Shown piece after piece: positions 1 through 9,468 of a DNA stretch of 64,000 nt. A program made the translations under genes and the position numbers. The notes beneath the pieces are model-generated. The model saw only the letters and a list, made by a program, of their open reading frames with translations, made no database searches and was not told the DNA's origin. Source of the stretch: Bacteroidia bacterium. Lineage in GTDB: Bacteria; Bacteroidota; Bacteroidia; Chitinophagales; Chitinophagaceae. The first letter of the stretch is position 1; each line of letters begins with the position of its first letter. The stretch spans positions 124,001 to 188,000 of the forward strand of contig JAUICZ010000003.1 in the NCBI GenBank assembly GCA_030429205.1, given 5' to 3'.

Positions 1-1
1 T

Positions 2-343
2 ACTGATATTGAACAAGCGGTAGATAATATTTTCGAACGCAGACTCAACGAATTTCAGCTAGTGCCTATGGCCAATAAATGGAATAACGGGAAGCTGTTG
101 ATGCAACCTGCAGATGATAGTTTACAGGCAAAAGAACTACCTATCGAAACCTTCTTCCATAAAATAGTAATGGTACGTGATAGGCTGCGTTTGATAGAAC
201 AAAAGATAAATTCAAACAAAACCTTGAATGATGAAGAAAAAGTGGACCTACAACAATATATAACTGCCGTATATGGTTCATTAACCACCTTCAACGTACT
301 GTTCAAAGAGCAGCACCATCAATTCAAAGGTTCAAGTAAATAA
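2..343 (+). CDS. Hypothetical protein, C-terminal part (cut by window edge)
   Basis: The reading frame is open from the first bases of the window without a stop, so this is the last ~113 codons of a longer gene; the GTG at 62 and ATG at 68 are internal codons. The visible part is soluble, charged and mostly helical in character (a run around 'MVRDRLRLIEQKI' and 'LNDEEKVDLQQYI'). No signal, membrane segment or catalytic motif is visible and I do not recognise the family. It ends 8 bp before the end of the convergent CsbD-like gene. Confidence 0.6.
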   Translation, partial: TDIEQAVDNIFERRLNEFQLVPMANKWNNGKLLMQPADDSLQAKELPIETFFHKIVMVRDRLRLIEQKINSNKTLNDEEKVDLQQYITAVYGSLTTFNVLFKEQHHQFKGSSK

Positions 344-350
344 AGGTTGA

Positions 351-539
351 TCATCCCATAATGGATAACCATTCGTAGATCTCGGCTTTGGTCTTACCAA
401 GCTTTTCTTGCAATTTTTCAAGCAGCTCAATCTCCTTACCTAATTCCAGTTCAAGGTCTTCATCCTTGATGTTGGGGTGTGCCGTTTTAATAAGCTCTTT
501 CATCTCTGGCCAACGTTCATTAAAATCTTTAGTGTCCAT
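351..539 (-). CDS. CsbD-like small protein
   Basis: A 62-residue acidic, helical protein. Its C-terminal half (LLEKLQEKLGKTKAEIYEWL) matches the second half of the CsbD-like neighbour at 596..781 almost position for position, so the two are divergent paralogues. The N-terminal half lacks the usual Gly-Asn-Trp-Asn-Glu-Leu-Lys-Gly-Lys core and instead reads 'FNERWPEMKELI'. CsbD proteins are small stress-induced proteins (sigma-B regulon in Bacillus, YjbJ in E. coli) of unknown biochemical role. It lies downstream of its paralogue on the same strand, with a terminator between them, so it probably has its own transcript. Confidence 0.75.
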   Translation of the reverse strand: MDTKDFNERWPEMKELIKTAHPNIKDEDLELELGKEIELLEKLQEKLGKTKAEIYEWLSIMG

Positions 540-565
540 TTTATTTAAATTTTAGTTTAATAAAA

Positions 566-587
566 AAAAGTCCCTTACGGGACTTTT
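566..587 (-). terminator. Rho-independent terminator of the CsbD gene
   Basis: A perfect 9-bp stem (aaaagtccc/gggactttt) with a 4-nt loop lies 9 bp past the stop of the CsbD gene at 596..781. Read on the minus strand it runs into a T tract (the A run at 562-569). This is seen directly in the sequence. Confidence 0.85.
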
Positions 588-595
588 AAATGTTT

Positions 596-781
596 TTACA
601 GAGAGTTTAACCAATCAATGATCTCTTGTCTTGATTTACCAAGTTTGTTTTGCAACTTACCCAGTAACTCATCTTCCTGCCCTTCGGCATAAGCAAGATC
701 GTCATCAGTCAGCTGACCATACTCCTGTTTTGCTTTACCTTTCAATTCATTCCAATTTCCTTTCAATTGTAACTTATCCAT
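596..781 (-). CDS. CsbD family protein
   Basis: A 61-residue protein with the typical CsbD layout: 'LKGNWNELKGKAKQEYGQLTDDD' near the N-terminus, then an acidic stretch and the 'LLGKLQNKLGKSRQEI' helix. Family members are highly charged, abundant under stress and of unknown molecular function. It is full length for the family and has its own downstream hairpin terminator. The gene at 351..539 is a shorter, diverged copy, so this is a local duplication. Confidence 0.9.
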   Translation of the reverse strand: MDKLQLKGNWNELKGKAKQEYGQLTDDDLAYAEGQEDELLGKLQNKLGKSRQEIIDWLNSL

Positions 782-830
782 GTCTGTTGTTTTTGGTTCT
801 GTATATATAACAAGCTACAAGGGAAATTGT

Positions 831-1343
831 TTAAGGGTGGGTCATATTTTTTATTAAATCTTTATACAAAGGGTATTTTTCTGCTAACTCCTCTGCTTTT
901 GCCAGTTCAAAATCAGCAAAATCAAAACCCGGCGATACAGTACAGCCACATAATGTATACCCTCCTTCTACTTCAACTCTAGAGCCAAACCAGCTACCTG
1001 CTTCAATAACGATCTGAGGACGTTCACCTGCATCAATATTTTTACCCAACAAATGTTTTATCAATTCTCCCGATTCTTTTATCTCATACACAGTTAGCGC
1101 TTGCCCATCATAAAAATGCCATAGTTCGTCAGAAGCAATTCTATGAAAAGCAGAAAACTCTCCATACTCTAATAAAAAATAGATACCGGTAGATGCATTT
1201 CTGTCTCCTTTATGCTCATCTGTTAGTATGTTTTGAGGCAACATCAAAGCAGACCGATATACCTCTTTAAAAGCGCCACCTTCTACATGAGAAGTTAACT
1301 CCAGCTTTTCTTTCCAATATTTAGCATTGTATTGTGTATTCAT
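831..1343 (-). CDS. Cupin domain protein, DUF985 family
   Basis: A 170-residue protein that matches the DUF985 cupin family in length and landmarks: 'HVEGGAFKEVYRS' near residue 19, 'STGIYFLLEYGEFSAFHRI..DELWHFYDG' around 51-80, and 'SWFGSRVE..GYTLCGCTVSPGFDFADFELA' near the end. The His and Glu residues in these stretches are the likely metal ligands of the cupin barrel. The enzymatic role of the family is not established. It is divergent from the lipoprotein gene that starts about 100 bp away. Confidence 0.88.
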   Translation of the reverse strand: MNTQYNAKYWKEKLELTSHVEGGAFKEVYRSALMLPQNILTDEHKGDRNASTGIYFLLEYGEFSAFHRIASDELWHFYDGQALTVYEIKESGELIKHLLGKNIDAGERPQIVIEAGSWFGSRVEVEGGYTLCGCTVSPGFDFADFELAKAEELAEKYPLYKDLIKNMTHP

Positions 1344-1446
1344 GCCTGTAAAGCTAAAGGTTTTGTTAATTGAACAAAATACCTATTGCCTGCATGAGCA
1401 ATGGCATATTTGTTGTTTTACATTTAACGAACCAAAACCAACTGTT

Positions 1447-2088
1447 ATGGCACGTTTACTCAGCATACTATTTTTAGGATTAACATTATTCACAACATCT
1501 TGTGTAAAGAACGAATATTATACCGTAGAACCAGATGAGCAGCAACCGGTACAATACAACTATATATTTGATGACAACTTCGATAATAATGTCAACAACT
1601 GGGCATTTAGCGACCCAAGTAATGCAGCATTTGTAACTATATCAAACGGTAGTTTAAAATACACATATTTACCTCCGAACGAAGGAACAAATACTGTAGC
1701 CATAGGTACCGGGGCTCAACTTCACAGAAACTTTTTGATACAAACTCGCATTCGTTCAGACTATGCAATGGGGTTAGTGTTTGGTGTCTCTGATAAAGAT
1801 TATGGGTACTCTTTCTTTATAGATAATGAAGGATACTTTGCACTATACAAAGAAGGTAATGCCAATACTGATGTAACTACCATTATCAACTGGCAAGAAA
1901 GCGATGCTATTTATCGCAACGCGTGGAATGATGTAGAGTTTGAGCAAGTGGGTAATTTTTGGTTAGGTTTTATCAATGGACAAAAGGTATTTGAAGTTCC
2001 CGCTAAATACATTGCAGGCAACGACATCGGCTTCATGGTGCTGGATGGCACTACAGGTTATGCTGATTATTTGACTGTACAATGGTAA
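1447..2088 (+). CDS. Secreted lipoprotein, unknown function
   Basis: I start at the ATG at 1447 rather than further upstream because it yields a clean lipoprotein signal: basic 'MAR', a hydrophobic stretch and a lipobox ending 'TTSC' at about residue 18. The mature ~195-residue part looks like an all-beta, concanavalin-like (laminin G-type) fold, with 'FDDNFDNNVNNWAF', 'NGSLKYTY', an Asp-Lys-Asp-Tyr-Gly turn and 'WNDVEFEQVGNFWLGFINGQKVFE', which is the pattern of DUF1080/glucanase-like jelly rolls. It may bind or cleave polysaccharide; no catalytic pair can be assigned. It probably sits on the outer leaflet of the cell envelope. Confidence 0.75.
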   Translation: MARLLSILFLGLTLFTTSCVKNEYYTVEPDEQQPVQYNYIFDDNFDNNVNNWAFSDPSNAAFVTISNGSLKYTYLPPNEGTNTVAIGTGAQLHRNFLIQTRIRSDYAMGLVFGVSDKDYGYSFFIDNEGYFALYKEGNANTDVTTIINWQESDAIYRNAWNDVEFEQVGNFWLGFINGQKVFEVPAKYIAGNDIGFMVLDGTTGYADYLTVQW

Positions 2089-2124
2089 TATAATGAGTAA
2101 CTTAGGGGCTGCAAATGGCTTTAT

Positions 2125-2886
2125 ATGAATAACGAGCAGAACAAACCAAAGATTTCACAAGAAGAAAGATACTTCCTCGAAGGTCCTCACTCACGTTGGT
2201 CGGAATTACGTTTCATATTTAAAGTAATGAGGGAGTTCATTCGAGGCTATAGGAAACTACACTTCGTAGGCCCTTCAGTTACAGTCTTTGGTTCTGCAAG
2301 ATTTCAGGAAGATCACCCATATTATATTCAGGCCCGAGAAGTAGGTAAAGAATTAGTAAAGCTGGGCTTTAATGTAATGACTGGCGGTGGCCCCGGTATT
2401 ATGGAAGCAGCCAATAGAGGAGCGAAAGATGCTGGCGGCGGGTCTATAGGTTGTAATATTATTTTACCTTTTGAGCAAACCCCTAATCCTTATCTGGACA
2501 GGTGGGTTAATATGGATCTGTTCTTTGTGCGCAAAGTGCTACTCAGCAAATACTCTTACGCCTTTGTAGTTATGCCGGGCGGGTTTGGTACGCTAGACGA
2601 ATTCTTTGAATCTCTAACTTTGATACAAACAGAAAAGGTTGAAAAATTTCCTGTTGTATTAATGGGCAAAGAATACCACAAACATCTGTACGATCATATT
2701 CAGTACATGATTCAAGAAGAAACGATCAGCCCTAAAGATGTAGAGCTTTTCTTATTTACTGATTCAATAGAAGAAGCAATGGCACATATAGAAAAGCATG
2801 CCATTGAAGGTTTTGGTCTTACTAAGAAGAAAGTATTTAAGCCTATCAGCCTGCTTGGCGAAAAGAAAATGTCTAAGCGTATTTAA
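2125..2886 (+). CDS. LOG family protein (nucleotide 5'-monophosphate phosphoribohydrolase type)
   Basis: A 253-residue Rossmann-fold protein. The two diagnostic motifs are present: 'TGGGPGIMEAANRGA' near residue 86 and 'MPGGFGTLDEFFE' near 150. These make the nucleotide-binding and catalytic site of LOG/TIGR00730 proteins, which in characterised members split N-glycosidic bonds of purine (or cytokinin) riboside monophosphates. The family was long mislabelled as lysine decarboxylase. About 50 residues precede the core, typical of the longer Bacteroidota forms. Its 3' end overlaps the convergent DUF47 gene by 14 bp. Confidence 0.92.
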   Translation: MNNEQNKPKISQEERYFLEGPHSRWSELRFIFKVMREFIRGYRKLHFVGPSVTVFGSARFQEDHPYYIQAREVGKELVKLGFNVMTGGGPGIMEAANRGAKDAGGGSIGCNIILPFEQTPNPYLDRWVNMDLFFVRKVLLSKYSYAFVVMPGGFGTLDEFFESLTLIQTEKVEKFPVVLMGKEYHKHLYDHIQYMIQEETISPKDVELFLFTDSIEEAMAHIEKHAIEGFGLTKKKVFKPISLLGEKKMSKRI

Positions 2887-3520
2887 TAACAACGCTTTCC
2901 AACACATTCACTGAATCTCCGCATTTATTGCAAACATTTTGAAGCATGTTGTAATGGTCAGTAAGTTTGATCACTTCAATAGCATCCATATTGTTATTGC
3001 TATCAAATAACTTGAACAACAACTCACTAATTATATGATCACAAGCAGATGCTACCTTACGCATATCATTCAATATAGCTATCAGGTCTGCCATGTTTCT
3101 ACGGTTCTGCAACCCTAATAATGCTTTTGCAAGTAGCTCAATAAAATTGTTCAGTTGATTGGTAAAATCTTCAATACTTGCATTATGATGATCAATATCG
3201 TAGTAGTACATCTGCTTAGCCGTACCCCATATGTAATCAGCAATGTCGTCTAAAGAAGTAGCAAGAGTATGTATATCTTCTCTATCGAATGGCGTAATGA
3301 AGTTTCTGCCAAGTTCTACAAATAACTTATGAGTGACGTTATCATTCCTGTTCTCCATTGCTTCAATCTCATCCAGCAACGACTTACGTTTTACTCTATC
3401 ATCCTCTTTAGCCATTCTTAAATACAAACCGCCCATTTGATGAAGGTTCGTAGCTACTTCTCCGAATAAAGAGTAGAATTTTTTACCGCTTGTAGCAAAT
3501 AGCTTACTAATAGAACTCAT
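2873..3520 (-). CDS. DUF47 family PhoU-like phosphate transport regulator
   Basis: A 215-residue all-helical protein of the DUF47/PhoU family. The acidic metal-binding patches are visible: 'DEIEAMENRNDNVTHKLF' around 45-62 and 'FDREDIHTLATSLDDIADYIW' around 78-98. Family members usually sit beside a PitA-type phosphate permease and tune phosphate uptake. Here no permease is adjacent: the neighbours are the LOG gene (convergent) and a desaturase (divergent), so the partner must lie outside the window. Confidence 0.9.
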   Translation of the reverse strand: MSSISKLFATSGKKFYSLFGEVATNLHQMGGLYLRMAKEDDRVKRKSLLDEIEAMENRNDNVTHKLFVELGRNFITPFDREDIHTLATSLDDIADYIWGTAKQMYYYDIDHHNASIEDFTNQLNNFIELLAKALLGLQNRRNMADLIAILNDMRKVASACDHIISELLFKLFDSNNNMDAIEVIKLTDHYNMLQNVCNKCGDSVNVLESVVIKYA

Positions 3521-3667
3521 ACAGAAGTATTTGCGACAAAGCTATGAGTACCACGCAACTTACAGTATATGTTTTACCAGACTTAACCTTATGATAATAT
3601 AACTTATTAACTACTATATTCGGCAATATTTTCCGTAATTTAGCAGCCAAATATTCGTGAGTTTATA

Positions 3668-4771
3668 ATGAGTGCTAGCAAACTAAGTATTGTAAAATTT
3701 GCCCCTAAAGGTGCTGAGAGTTTCCATGACGCTGTTAAGAGAGAAGTAGAAGCATATTTTAGTACTGGTAATATATCTAAACTATACAACTCAAAAATGG
3801 TGTGGAAGACCGTTGCGATGTTGTGTATGTACTTTGTTCCTTACGCATTAATTGTCAGCGGCTTAGCATCATTCAGTTCTATTTTCTTTTATGCAATGTG
3901 GGTAGTTATGGGTATGGGTATTGCCGGCATAGGCTCCTCTGTAATGCATGATTCTAACCACGGAGCATACTCAAACAACAAAACCGTAAATACTATTCTT
4001 GGCGGTGTGTTGAATATCTTAGGTGGTTACGATAGAAACTGGCGCATACAACACAACATACTTCACCATACTTATACGAACGTAGACGGTTTAGACGAAG
4101 ACATTGATGCGGGTATCTTGTTACGCATGTCACCTAATGCAAGACGTATCGGGTTGCATAAATACCAGCATTTATATGCATGGTTCCTGTACGGTATCAT
4201 GAACATATACTGGGTAACCGTAAAAGATTACAAGGCTATATTTAAATACCACAAAAACGGTCTGCTTAAAAAAGAGAAAATCTCACTTACCCGCGCTTTG
4301 TTAGAGCTAAGCGCTTATAAAGTATTGTACTTTGGCTACACATTTGTTCTTCCTGGTCTTTTCTCCGGTATGACATGGGGACAAGTAACACTGGGTTTCA
4401 TCATCATGCAAATGGTAGCAGGGCTATTACTGGCTTGTATATTTCAACTGGCGCATGTAATGGACACATCTGACTATTCTAAGCCCAAAGACGATAAAAA
4501 GATGGAACACAGCTGGGCTGTACACCAATTGTATAATACAGCCAACTTTGCTCCTAATAACAAATTACTTTCATGGTATATTGGTGGCTTAAACTATCAG
4601 ATTGAGCACCACCTGTTCCCGCATATATGTCACGTACACTATCCTAACTTATCAAAGATTGTGTCTCGTGTGGCAAAAGAGCATAATGTACCTTATAATG
4701 TACAGCCTACCTTCAGAAAAGCTTTACGCACACACGCATTGATGCTCAAGCATTTAGGGCAGGCGGCTTAA
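3668..4771 (+). CDS. Membrane fatty acid desaturase
   Basis: A 367-residue integral membrane di-iron desaturase. The three histidine boxes are intact: HDSNH at 94-98, HNILHH at 129-134 and QIEHH at 311-315. The Gln-x-x-His-His third box is characteristic of front-end (delta-5/delta-6-type) and linoleoyl-CoA-like acyl desaturases. Hydrophobic pairs lie before box 1 and between boxes 2 and 3. There is no N-terminal cytochrome b5 domain, so an external ferredoxin or cytochrome must supply electrons. It probably adjusts membrane lipid fluidity. The exact double-bond position cannot be read from the sequence. Confidence 0.93.
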   Translation: MSASKLSIVKFAPKGAESFHDAVKREVEAYFSTGNISKLYNSKMVWKTVAMLCMYFVPYALIVSGLASFSSIFFYAMWVVMGMGIAGIGSSVMHDSNHGAYSNNKTVNTILGGVLNILGGYDRNWRIQHNILHHTYTNVDGLDEDIDAGILLRMSPNARRIGLHKYQHLYAWFLYGIMNIYWVTVKDYKAIFKYHKNGLLKKEKISLTRALLELSAYKVLYFGYTFVLPGLFSGMTWGQVTLGFIIMQMVAGLLLACIFQLAHVMDTSDYSKPKDDKKMEHSWAVHQLYNTANFAPNNKLLSWYIGGLNYQIEHHLFPHICHVHYPNLSKIVSRVAKEHNVPYNVQPTFRKALRTHALMLKHLGQAA

Positions 4772-4830
4772 AAGCAGAATACATTTCCTGTTTTTTTAAT
4801 AACTTTCATAGATAGCTTAAAGGCGATACT

Positions 4831-6570
4831 ATGAACAGGGTTGTATTTTTTATTGCTGCTATCTTATTATGCAGTAACAGTTTTGCGCAAACAAACATTA
4901 TCTCTACCAATACAGAAGCTGAGAATATATTAACAGGCAACTATAGCCCCGCAACATACAAGGCTACAACAGTAATAGACAAAGCGGCTGATATTATATC
5001 GGGTGTACGCACAAGAGTCTCGCCCGACAGCCTGCACGCTCTTTTAGATATTTTACAAACGTTTGAGAATAGGAACACCGCATCTGATACAGTATCTGCC
5101 ACAAGAGGTATAGGTGCTGCCCGCAGGTGGGTATACCGCAAGTTTCAAGAGTATAGTGGCGTTAATGATAACCGATTGATCCCATCTTACCTTCAATTCG
5201 ATCAGGCCATCTGTAACGTGCAGCAGCACAGAAATATTTTTGCTGTATTACCTGGCACTGACACTGGTAGTAAGTCTGTCGTTATTATCGAAGGGCATAT
5301 AGATAGCCGCTGCGAGGATGGTTGTGACACCTCCTGTACCGCAGAAGGTATGGAAGATAATGCAAGCGGAACGGCACTTGTAATGGAGCTGGCAAGGGTA
5401 ATGAGTAAATACAGCTATGAACATACTATAGTATTCCTCATTACAATTGGCGAAGAACAGGGCTTACATGGCGCCAGAGCTTTTGCCCAATACTGTAAAC
5501 AAAAAAGTATACCGGTTAAAGCTGTACTTAATAACGATGTCGTGGGTGGTATCGTTTGCGGACAAACAGCATCGCAACCGGGCTGCATGGGTGCAGGCAG
5601 TATAGATAGTGTTAATCTTAGAATATTTTCATCAAGCGGTTTCAACTCATCACACAAACAGCTGGCAAGATTCATTAAGCTGGAATACAAAGAAAACATC
5701 TTACCTGTAGCAGAAATACCCATGAGTATTAATATCATGACTCCTATAGACCGAACAGGCAGAGGAGGTGACCATCAACCATTTAGTGCAGAGGCTATGC
5801 CTGCAATACGTTTTTGCGCGGCAAACGAGCATGGTAATGCCGATGTGAGTAACCCGAGCTACCAAGACAGGCAGCATACTACAAAAGACATACTGGGCAT
5901 CGATACAGATAACGACCAGATAATAGACAGCTTCTTCGTGAACTTTAATTACCTGTCGCGCATGAGTGTGATCAATGCAAATGCGGCTGGTATGATCGCT
6001 ATTGGACCGGGCACACCAGATTTTGACGTTGTAACCTTCCCGGGAGGCAACGGCATGACTGTCTTTATCAAAACCGAAAAACAATATTTGCATTACCGAA
6101 TTGCGATACGATCAACAACAAATGACTGGGACAGTGTTTACACTTTTACAGGAAAGACAGACCACTATATTAACCTGCCTCAAACAGGCAGTACCATATT
6201 CGTCAGCGTAGCCTCTGTAGATGCTGAGGGAGTGGAAAGCTTATTCTCTGTAGAGAAGTATGCGAAAGTAAACGTTAATGATGCAAACAATAAAGAACAT
6301 CCATTACACTTGCTGCAAAACCACCCCAACCCTTTCGATGGGGAAACGATCATCACCGTAGTTGCAGATAAAGAAATCCCTCAAAGCAATGCTTATATAT
6401 CTGTTACAGATATTGCAGGCAAAGAGATCAAACGCCTGAACATACAACTACACAAAGGAGTGAATGAGGTATTATACGAACATGGCTACAATGTTGTAGG
6501 GTCTTATGTATACACACTGGTAGTAAACGGGCGAAAGATAGACAGCAAAAGAATGGTATTCGCTAACTAA
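4831..6570 (+). CDS. Secreted M28 family metallopeptidase with type IX sorting domain
   Basis: A 579-residue protein with a signal peptide (residues 1-19, cut after 'SNSFA'). The M28 aminopeptidase domain spans about 60-370 with all zinc ligands present: H156 (x-D158), D176, E208-E209 ('IGEEQG'), D236 ('NNDVVGG') and H315 ('RGGDHQPF'). A fibronectin-like middle region (~385-480) follows, then a type A Por/T9SS sorting domain (from ~490: 'LLQNHPNPFDGETIITVVA', ending '...KIDSKRMVFAN'). It is predicted to cross the outer membrane through the type IX machine and stay surface-attached or be released, digesting peptides. Several Cys (C161, C165, C169) near the active site may form disulfides. Confidence 0.93.
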   Translation: MNRVVFFIAAILLCSNSFAQTNIISTNTEAENILTGNYSPATYKATTVIDKAADIISGVRTRVSPDSLHALLDILQTFENRNTASDTVSATRGIGAARRWVYRKFQEYSGVNDNRLIPSYLQFDQAICNVQQHRNIFAVLPGTDTGSKSVVIIEGHIDSRCEDGCDTSCTAEGMEDNASGTALVMELARVMSKYSYEHTIVFLITIGEEQGLHGARAFAQYCKQKSIPVKAVLNNDVVGGIVCGQTASQPGCMGAGSIDSVNLRIFSSSGFNSSHKQLARFIKLEYKENILPVAEIPMSINIMTPIDRTGRGGDHQPFSAEAMPAIRFCAANEHGNADVSNPSYQDRQHTTKDILGIDTDNDQIIDSFFVNFNYLSRMSVINANAAGMIAIGPGTPDFDVVTFPGGNGMTVFIKTEKQYLHYRIAIRSTTNDWDSVYTFTGKTDHYINLPQTGSTIFVSVASVDAEGVESLFSVEKYAKVNVNDANNKEHPLHLLQNHPNPFDGETIITVVADKEIPQSNAYISVTDIAGKEIKRLNIQLHKGVNEVLYEHGYNVVGSYVYTLVVNGRKIDSKRMVFAN

Positions 6571-8969
6571 AACTTGTAAGTATACCCTACCCTTACTACT
6601 TGTGTTTCGTAATAGTTGGCACTTGTATAGTTGAAACCATCGCCTTGTATTTTTGTTTTTATTCTGAGCGTATTTGCTACATCAGTTGCGTTGAGGAAGA
6701 TTTCTCCCTTTCCTTTTTGTAGTTTCTTCTTCATTCCAAGGTCAATCGAGAAACGTTCTTCTATTCTTCCTTGCGGTATAATATCCGGCGCTAAATAAAT
6801 ACCTGTTAACTGCGCTTCTATATTTGCCGGCAATTTGAAGTACATATTCAACTTTGCATTACCAGAATACATATCCTGTCGCTGTGCTGTAAATACACTC
6901 CTTACAGGGTATAGATTCTCTACGCTATAAGCCTCAATGATATTCTTATAACCCAATAAGTTCAAATCGAATCGTACTCGTTTAGACAACTGCTGTGTCA
7001 ATACTATTTCTAAACCTGTGTTGTAACTTCTGCCTGCATTTTGGAATATATTGTATATCAAAGTGCTGCCTTGAGCAGTGCTGGCAATACGTGTTATAGT
7101 ACCATCTATTATTTTATGATATGCCGCGGCATATAAATAACCTTTCTGCCAGCTGGTTTTATTACCCAACTCAAAACTATTTGCAAACTGTGGCTGCAAT
7201 GCAGGGTTACCTACTTTTATTATTTCTGCATCATCATACTTAGGGAAGATCCTTATGTCCACTTCGTTAGGCCTGTCTACCCTGCGGGTAAAAAAGAAAG
7301 ATAATTTGTTTTTGCTGCTCAGCTTGTATGCTATACGAACATTTGGGAATGGTTGCACATAACTATATCCATCGCTTTGGTATGTATTATGGTTAGGATT
7401 CACATCATACACAATACCTGCATACTCTGCCCTTAGCCCCGCTTCTACTTCAAACTTTGCTGTTTCTAAAACATAGTTAAAATACGCAGCGGATATGGTT
7501 TCATTATACTTCGCATATCCTCCTGCATTGGTATCCAGCGGAGAGTTCAACCCCGGCTTAAACATCATATCTATAGGAATCTCTCTCCTTCTCAATTTCA
7601 ATCCACCTTCAATCTTTCCGCTACGCAGTGGCTGCATATAATCTAAAGTAAAATCTCCTACATACTCATCAGACAACAGCTTAAAAGAATCTAAACCTGT
7701 AAATGTCGGCATAACATTGGTGAAAAAATATTGTTCATCTTCTCTATGAAAAGTATAATTAAATCCTGTATTCAACACACGTCCCGGCTGGGTAAACTTA
7801 TGCTCCCAGTTAACAGTTGCTGTTACAGTGGTTTTAACTTCATCTTCTAAAAATTGCCACAACCTGTTTCGTACAGATAGATCACCATTATAGAAGGGTT
7901 CATCTCCTCTGTCCAGTATTTTCTCTCTACTGTATAATCCTGAAATAGTAAAGGTATTTTTCTTATCCGCATACCAGTCCATACCCGCTCTACCTGTAAC
8001 CAGATTTGTAGTTCTGTTACGCACGGTTTGTTGTTTAACTATAATACCGTTATCGTAATATCGATCTACAAATTCGTTCTTGTTCAATGTTTGGGTATAC
8101 AAATCGTCTACTTGTATAAACAGGTTAGTTTTCCCTTTTCTATAGTTTATCGATAAAGAGGGATTCAGCTTAGGGGTATATCGGTATTGAGGTCTGATAT
8201 TTGGCAGGCTCTCTTTCTTGATCCACAACGCACCTAAACCTCCGGCTAAACCAACCTTACCTGTCAGGCCATCTCTTTTTTCTTTTTTGTAAACAATGTT
8301 AATGATGCCGGCATTACCATTTGCATCGTATTTAGAAGAGGGGTTATTGATGATCTCTATTTTTTCTATGGCAGAAGCAGGGATATTGTCCAGACCAGAT
8401 TGATTACCAAAACCCGTTAAAGCAGTTTGTTTGCCATCCATCAACACCACCACTTTATCGTTGCCTCTTATTTCCACTTTACCATCTTGTCCAACTGTTA
8501 TACCGGGCAAATTCTTCATTGCATCTAAAACGCTCCCGCCGGCCTGGCTGACATTGTCTGCAACAGCAAACGTTTTCTTCTCCATAGATGCAGACACCGC
8601 ATCTTTTTTTGACGCTACAACTACTTCTTCCAATTGTTGATTGTCTGCAGTTAATGCTATTACACCCACATCCAGATAATCGCTTAATCGTCCTACCAAA
8701 ATGGGTTGATATACAGGATCATAACCAAGATAAACAGCCTTAAGAAAGTAGTTACCGCTATTTACATCAGTAATGGTAAAAACACCTTCTTCTGTACTGA
8801 TGCTTCCGGAAACAAACGTTGTGTCAGCCGCTTGATGTAATGTTACATTTACAAACGGAAGAATTGACTGGTCTTTACTGTCTTTTACAATACCTGAAAT
8901 GGTAACGCCTGTTTGCGCGAATATAATATTTGAACAAAACAGTAATAATAGAGTAAATACTTTCCTCAT
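6567..8969 (-). CDS. TonB-dependent receptor-like outer membrane beta-barrel protein
   Basis: An 800-residue protein with a signal peptide (cut after 'IIFA'), a carboxypeptidase-like regulatory (CarboxypepD_reg) domain at about 22-105, a plug domain at about 120-225 ('VLDAMKNLPGITVGQDGKVEIRGNDKVVVLMDGK') and a barrel to the end, terminating in aromatic 'VGYTYKF', a classic last strand. It resembles the OMP_b-brl_3 branch of TonB receptors found throughout Bacteroidota. No SusD partner is adjacent, so a polysaccharide utilisation role is not indicated; the ligand is unknown. Its 3' end overlaps the convergent peptidase gene by 4 bp. Confidence 0.92.
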   Translation of the reverse strand: MRKVFTLLLLFCSNIIFAQTGVTISGIVKDSKDQSILPFVNVTLHQAADTTFVSGSISTEEGVFTITDVNSGNYFLKAVYLGYDPVYQPILVGRLSDYLDVGVIALTADNQQLEEVVVASKKDAVSASMEKKTFAVADNVSQAGGSVLDAMKNLPGITVGQDGKVEIRGNDKVVVLMDGKQTALTGFGNQSGLDNIPASAIEKIEIINNPSSKYDANGNAGIINIVYKKEKRDGLTGKVGLAGGLGALWIKKESLPNIRPQYRYTPKLNPSLSINYRKGKTNLFIQVDDLYTQTLNKNEFVDRYYDNGIIVKQQTVRNRTTNLVTGRAGMDWYADKKNTFTISGLYSREKILDRGDEPFYNGDLSVRNRLWQFLEDEVKTTVTATVNWEHKFTQPGRVLNTGFNYTFHREDEQYFFTNVMPTFTGLDSFKLLSDEYVGDFTLDYMQPLRSGKIEGGLKLRRREIPIDMMFKPGLNSPLDTNAGGYAKYNETISAAYFNYVLETAKFEVEAGLRAEYAGIVYDVNPNHNTYQSDGYSYVQPFPNVRIAYKLSSKNKLSFFFTRRVDRPNEVDIRIFPKYDDAEIIKVGNPALQPQFANSFELGNKTSWQKGYLYAAAYHKIIDGTITRIASTAQGSTLIYNIFQNAGRSYNTGLEIVLTQQLSKRVRFDLNLLGYKNIIEAYSVENLYPVRSVFTAQRQDMYSGNAKLNMYFKLPANIEAQLTGIYLAPDIIPQGRIEERFSIDLGMKKKLQKGKGEIFLNATDVANTLRIKTKIQGDGFNYTSANYYETQVVRVGYTYKF

Positions 8970-9012
8970 GAACTATTGTGCTGTATGTATACAACACAAG
9001 GTAGTAGTTTTT

Positions 9013-9435
9013 CTATCCTTCTACTATCTCTTTTATCTGTTTTAAAACAGCGCCCCAATGTGCAGCAGAGTTTTCATACATACTTTCTGTAGGTATATTA
9101 GATTGCTCAATTGTAAGCTGTACGCCTTTCTCGCTGTCACTTAATGTGAATGTTACTACGGCATAGTTCTCGGGAATATCTTCAATACCGCTCATAGAGC
9201 TCCAATAAGTGTACGACAGTATTTTGTTGGTTTCTATTTCCAATATCTCCCCACCATCTTTATACTGCATACCATTAAACTCACCCGTAAAACTAATGGC
9301 ACTGCCCTTTGTCCAGTCAGACGTAGTTTCTGTACCAAACATATATTGTTTGATGATCTCTTTATTCACCAGAGCATCCCAAACTTTTGATATACCTGCC
9401 TGTATTAAAATGCTTTCTTTGATAGTCTTTTCCAT
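9013..9435 (-). CDS. SRPBCC domain protein, AHSA1 type
   Basis: A 140-residue START-like/Bet v 1-fold protein. It begins 'IKESILIQAGISKVWDALVN' and has 'TGEFNGMQYKDGGEILEIE' and a C-terminal long helix ('AAHWGAVLKQIKEIVEG'), the standard pattern of bacterial AHSA1 (activator of Hsp90 ATPase homologue 1-like) proteins. Such proteins bind hydrophobic ligands, and the bacterial ones are mostly uncharacterised. It lies just upstream of the TonB-type receptor on the same strand (43 bp gap), so it may be co-transcribed. Confidence 0.88.
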   Translation of the reverse strand: MEKTIKESILIQAGISKVWDALVNKEIIKQYMFGTETTSDWTKGSAISFTGEFNGMQYKDGGEILEIETNKILSYTYWSSMSGIEDIPENYAVVTFTLSDSEKGVQLTIEQSNIPTESMYENSAAHWGAVLKQIKEIVEG

Positions 9436-9468
9436 TCTTCAAATTTATGAAATGACTTTAAGTTAATA

